Part shown: piece by piece, positions 59,363 to 64,000 of the stretch | Layout: the number at the start of each line of letters is the position of its first letter | Position numbering within the stretch: the stretch's first letter is position 1 | Source of the DNA: Oxyruncus cristatus | Taxonomy: Eukaryota; Chordata; Aves; Passeriformes; Cotingidae | Assembly: GCA_013399855.1 (NCBI GenBank) | Contig: VXAY01001307.1 | Coordinates: forward strand, 874,389 to 938,388 | Direction of reading: 5' to 3' | Length of the DNA stretch: 64,000 nucleotides | Program-made: the position numbers and the translations under genes | The notes under the pieces: model-generated | What the model was told of the DNA's origin: nothing | What the model saw: the letters and a program-made list of their open reading frames with translations, nothing else | Database searches by the model: none

Positions 59363-60751
59363 CCTTGAGCAGCTCCTTTGCAAGCAGGGACACAAATATC
59401 ATTTGCTTCCCCAGAGATGGTCCTGCTGAACTAACTGAGTGATGTGAGAGGAAACACTGCTCATCCTGAGTATGCCCTCTGCATAAAGAGTGGGTGAGTC
59501 CTCAGGTTGTTAATCCTGCATCTGAATGAGTCCTAAATGAATTTGCAATGTTAATGAGGGGGAGTGAAATGTAGTATTTGCTGGCAGTTCATGTCACTCA
59601 TCAGACAGGCTTTAAAATAAACAATTTTAAAAATCCTTTTAACCGAGAAGCAAAGTCGCACCCGTCTTTTTTTAGGAGGAGATGGTTCTGAAAAGGCAAA
59701 CAGCAAGGGGGAAAGAAATCCCCAAAGGTAGTGTTTGACCCTGTGTTCATCCCATACCCCATTCTTTGCAGGTACAGCCAGTCTGGTATCTCTCTGTTTC
59801 CAAACATTCAAAAGCCAATCCATACCCTCTGAGCTCCTGATGCTTTCTGGAGAGCAAAGGGGACTGGTTCCTTAGGAGCTGCAGGGAGACAACTTGAATT
59901 TTTGTCTTCCTTTACGTTAATCTTGAGATACAAGTGGCTCTTTGCCCAAGAGATATAATGAAAACTGGTTGGAGGGACACTGTAACTCCCTGCACAGAAA
60001 AATCCCTGGACCCTCCAGCCTCATCCCTAATGGAAGGGAGCAGGAGGTGGTACTGTGTGTGCAGCAAGGATCCTGTGACAGCAGAGGACACACTGAGAGG
60101 TGGAGCACAACTGCTGCTTGCTCAGGAGCACTGTAGGGTAACACACATAAAACGTGTTGTTTGCAGCCTCCCTTAGCTCCGGGTGATGCTGTGATTCTGT
60201 GCTGATCTTCCTTTTTAGAGCACTGCACGTGCAGTTATATAAATACTGGTTTAGTTCACTGGCCTTCAGGTCTGCAGTCCAAGCTTTTTTTGTGCTTACT
60301 GGATAATGCTGACCGATCTCAGAAGGTGGTAGAGCATCTCCTTGCCTCCTTGAGCTGTAGGCAGTGAATATATTTATAAACCAGACCATGCAAAAAGCCT
60401 TTTCTATGCGTGGACTTAGGTAGGAGCAGCTGCAGAACTACAGGCATCTAGGAACACAAGGACTGAGAAGGTGGACAACTGGATTTGTAAAACTCCTTCA
60501 AAATAGTGTTATCCTTCCACAGATGCTTAGACCATGAGAGTAATATCCCAGTGCTGTACTCGGGTTTTCACTAGATTTTTTTCCCCTTCCTTCTTCATTT
60601 TTTTGTGTTTTATTGCTCTATCTGCTCTCCTTGCCCTTGGATTTATGTTGCTTTTGTGTCTGTGCCACCCCAGAGCTCTAAGAATAGCAGTGCCTGGCTC
60701 GCAGTGCAGTTTGTCTTCCAAAAAGACATCTCAGGATGTTTTATACTGGGG

Positions 60752-60862
60752 GGGATAATGAGTCAGGCCCTTTTCTACAGGTGGGGAGACCAAGAAAGCC
60801 AGAGGGGAAGAGTGACCTGCCCCAAGTGGCTCAGCAGGTCTGGGGCAGAGCCCCGGTGAGAA
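60752..60862 (+). mobile_element. MIR-like ancient SINE remnant
   Basis: CTTTTCTACAGGTGGGGAGA is followed by GGGGAAGAGTGACCTGCCCC, AAGTGGCTCAGCAGGTCTGG and GGCAGAGCCCCGGTGAGAAC. The order CTACAGGTGGGGAGAC, GTGACCTGCCCCAAG and GGCAGAGCC is typical of MIR. Confidence 0.55.
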
Positions 60863-62248
60863 CTGTGGGCCAGTTCCTGAGCAAAGAGCATTGAAGGAGG
60901 TCAGTGCTCAGAGCCAGGGATTTGTCCTCGTGGATGGGACCTGAATCCTCCAGCTCAGGGCCTTCTGCAAGTGGAAACTGAGAGGCATCAAAGGGAGGGG
61001 CTGGCAGGGATTCCATGGAAGTGCGGACAGAGAAAGTGTCTGTCTTCAGAAGGAGCAAAGGGACGTCACCAGAGGAAACCCTGGGAAGCAGAAGTGTGCA
61101 GCACAAGGGCACACGCCGGGAAAGGAAAGGAAGTGAGGGAGATGGGAGGACTCGTTGCAGGTGAATAATCACAGATAACTGGGGCTCTGAAGGAACTTGT
61201 CTCTCCTCACGAGCAGAGATGGGCACTCCCCCAGATGCCTTTTGAGCCCCTGGTTTCCCAGGAAGCCTCTCAATGCCAGGTACTTTCAGAAGTCTCGTTG
61301 GGAGCTCACTTTTCCTGCAAGGGTCGATTCCAGCTAAAACCTCTGTTGATCTGAAAAGGGAAACCTTCTATCTCCCTGGGTTGATCTGCCTCTTGAGCTG
61401 CCCTGGTGTAACCTTGTAGTAGGTTGCAACCCTGCAAATCAAACACCTGATGGGCTCTGGTGTGTTGTGGTTGTACCCACCGAGCTCGTGCAGTGAGAAG
61501 GGGGCTCGAAGTAGTGGGATAAATCAGACTGGCTGAATTCAATTCCTCTGACTCCCATCTTCTGTTTATTCCACACAGACCACCCCCTCTGGGGGCTGCC
61601 CTTGAGTACGTGTAGATGGCATGAGGTGCAGGTGCTGCACACTTCTTTTCCACAGAACCTGAATAGACGCTGCCTTGCTCCTCAGCTGTGCTGTGCAGAA
61701 CTGAATCACATCTTCATCTTTCACTTCCCGCTTAACTTCTCCCCAGCACAGAGGAAATCATATTCTAGGCACGTTGTTTTCTGTTTAAAATTCAGGGGCT
61801 TTCATTTTGAGTGAATGGGTTCTTACCCCAGAGCACCTCCCAGGGTTCTGGTACCTCAGGTATGCAGTCCAGGATGGGGGACAAAATGCCTTCCTGTCTT
61901 AGGATTTCAAATGGTTTGGACCACCATGCCCTATCCACTGTCATCTTCCCTCCTCCCAGCCACACTCAACATTCCTAAATCCAGGTTCCTTCTCTGGCAA
62001 TCTGGGGCTCAGGATCCCAGGGCAAGGTGGAGTCCTCTTCTTTGCCAGGAGATCCTCTGAGTCGGATCAACAATGAACAAAAAAAGCTTTTTACCCAATT
62101 CTCTTTCCATACCTGATTTTGTGTCATTTTTTTCCCCCTGAACTTCTTCATCTTCCTGTAGGATGCTGCTGATCTAGGGATTAAACAGGGACAGTTTAAG
62201 CAATAAAGAAGAAAAAGCAGGGCTCTCTGTTCAGTGTGCCTTGATTAA

Positions 62249-62298
62249 TGTTGGCTTTTACTTATTTTGGCAAGTGTTGGCTTTTACTTGTTTTACTA
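62249..62298. repeat. Imperfect 26-bp tandem duplication
   Basis: TGTTGGCTTTTACTTATTTT begins at 62249 and recurs as TGTTGGCTTTTACTTGTTTT at 62275, with one substitution in the first 20 bases. Confidence 0.85.
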
Positions 62299-64000
62299 GA
62301 GTGAGCTGAGGTAGTCCAGAGCCTGATTATTTCCCGCCTAAGTGCTTTACAAGTTCCAACAGTCCTTTATTCCTGTGTGCTAGAACAGTGTCTGACACAC
62401 TAAGAGGTCACAGCAATCTGAGGGGCTGATTCATGAAAGCAGTTAAGCCTCAGCAATCAAGGGTGAAAGCATTTTCCTGAATCAGTGAGCAGGTCACAGG
62501 AAAATGTGTCTGTGCCCCAGCCCAGTCCTCCATGCACCAAGGACCGGACTATAAAAGTGCCACTTGCAACCTGCACTCTCACTGGGCAGCCCTGCACTGG
62601 CAAGGAAAGAACCCTTGTGGGGGGGAGAAGGGGCAGGGAAGGGAGGGAAGGTGTCCTTGCTCTGTGCTGAGGGGAGGGAAATGCTTCAGCCAGGGTTGCA
62701 TTTTGTGTTTCACGTGTCAGCAGGTGAGTGCAGGCTGTAGAACAGGGAAGCTGCAGATTGCTTTGGCTTCCCCAGTGCCTTCGTTTTATGATGCTGCATG
62801 GCCACTGGCACCAGGTGACACTTCATTTTCCCGTCCCCTCTTCCTGTTTTGCAGAAGGAGGGTTTGTCCTGACTTTTGGCCTTTTGGGTTGTTTGTGGCA
62901 AGTGAGACTTGCAGTTGTGCTGCCTGTGGCACGTCTGTTCTGTCAGCAGATCTTGGCCTGGTTCCCCTCGGGCTGTAGTTCAGGCACCTCTTGCCAAGGT
63001 CGTCTTCGCTTCTGTAATTTGTTACAAGAACGAGGGGAAAGACTTCCCACAGATTTTAGAGAAGTAGTTATCGTTCCACCAGAGTCTGAACAGCTTCTAT
63101 CACAGCCTGTCCATCCCCCCAGACGTGTTCCTCAAACCTCAGAATTCCATTCAAGCCCTGTACAGTGGAAGATGGCGTTTTTGATGGCATTTTTGTTGGC
63201 ACTGTGCAATTCTTTGAAACAACACCCTCCCCTTACTGCCAGCTGTGCAGGCTCATGTAGTTGGTACCTGCACTGTGGTGTGTCTCCTGCCCAAGGAGTT
63301 CAGAAGGGCTGATCTGGCTGCCTTGACTTTTTTCATTGCCACCATATTTGGAATATTGAACGAGGGATGTATCATTTGAGTTACCTTATCAGTTGTCAGA
63401 TATTTAATGACTAGCAGTTTGTGGAAGGGAAGTGTGTACTTACCTTCGAAACCTTACAAGGAGCTTACTTTTTTCCTCCTCCTCTTCCTCTGCAGTGGCA
63501 CTAAAAGCTTTTGGTAGGAAGTGGAAAAGCAGCTTAGCGTTAATTCTTGCCTTACACTGAGTCTGTTAAGTGTTATTTTCAAGTGTGGTGATCAGACTAG
63601 TGTTTGTGTGTGTTCTGAATCAGGAGGAGCCCTGGATTTCTCCTCTATACCCTGGTGTAGATCTGTGCATACAATTGCTACTGATACCCCATTTAAAGGT
63701 AAGTGTTAGCCCAGAGGGGAAGATATTTTGCCTTTGACCTTAAGGGAAGTTGGATCAGGGTCTTCTGTGAACTGGAGGTGAGAAAACAGAACTAACTTTC
63801 ATAGTACACTTTTATAGCATATTTAATATGCTTCATCCCAGGGGAGCCAGGAGTGTTCTCTCTTAGAAGATTTATTTTAAGCTTGCTTTGGTTTCGTCTT
63901 GCCTCCCACCCCTGAAGAACCCTCATTTTCTTAGAGCAGGGACCTGCAGTTCTGCACGTGAGAAATGAGGGCAGCTCTGCTCCCACAGGGTGAGATGGAG

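Larger units (their letters stand above)
20492..64000 (+). other. SPNS2: SPNS2 gene locus, 5' part (exons 1-2, continues beyond window)
   Basis: The locus as visible comprises the gap-truncated exon 1, a 36.1-kb intron 1, exon 2 and the first 6.8 kb of intron 2. The remaining exons, encoding transmembrane segments 2 to 12, must lie to the right of the window. I looked for exon 3 (in human it begins with [20 protein letters not shown]) between 57190 and 64000 and did not find it. Transcription runs left to right. In mammals the next gene downstream is MYBBP1A in convergent orientation; it is not reached here. Confidence 0.85.
57190..64000 (+). other. SPNS2: SPNS2 intron 2, partial
   Basis: The intron opens with GTAAGAG and continues to the window edge. 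I found no sequence matching the next SPNS2 coding segment on the + strand. Plausible acceptors, such as the pyrimidine tract ending TGCAG at about 63495, lead into frames that do not match the family. Contents are two MIR-like remnants, two short tandem duplications and otherwise unremarkable sequence. Confidence 0.75.

Noticed and set aside
57190..64000. SPNS2 exon 3
   Set aside because: No acceptor followed by the expected [18 protein letters not shown]-like segment was found, so the exon is probably beyond the window.

Overview
The window is vertebrate nuclear DNA, almost certainly from a bird. The evidence is a set of short, 5'-truncated CR1 retrotransposon 3' ends carrying the avian-type terminal ATTCTGTG signature, sparse coding sequence, long introns with canonical GT-AG splice sites, and one gene with a clear vertebrate orthologue. 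Nearly all open frames longer than 60 codons look like chance frames, repeat-derived frames or frames across low-complexity DNA. I see no bacterial operon, CRISPR array, rRNA or tRNA.

The one gene I can support is the 5' part of SPNS2 (spinster homologue 2, a major-facilitator sphingosine-1-phosphate exporter) on the + strand. Exon 1 is interrupted upstream by a 294-base assembly gap (20492-20785). It becomes readable at 20786 and ends at a GT donor after 21007. Exon 2 is a symmetric 66-base exon at 57124-57189. The two splice in phase to give the first transmembrane segment and the motif [10 protein letters not shown] followed by VLLDIQQHFGVKDSGAG. Intron 1 is about 36.1 kb. Intron 2 runs off the right edge, and I did not find exon 3 in the remaining 6.8 kb.

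Layout: 1-20 kb is upstream intergenic DNA with one CR1 fragment, a small CpG-rich patch near 6.5-6.8 kb, a perfect 20-bp hairpin at 1.1 kb and a cluster of inverted repeats at 16.3-16.4 kb. 20.0-21.6 kb is the SPNS2 CpG island, with a GC-rich degenerate tandem array abutting the gap. 21-57 kb is intron 1, holding most of the CR1 fragments, several MIR-like ancient SINE remnants, an 18-bp tandem array, an exact 47-bp duplication with poly(A) and a 230-bp compound AAAGG/AAAAG homopurine tract. 57-64 kb is intron 2, with two more MIR-like remnants and short duplications.

I found no convincing undescribed biological system. The best leads are structural: the hairpins, the homopurine microsatellite, the exact duplication, and the gap that hides the SPNS2 start and promoter. 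All family calls come from reading and memory; no database search or folding program was run.
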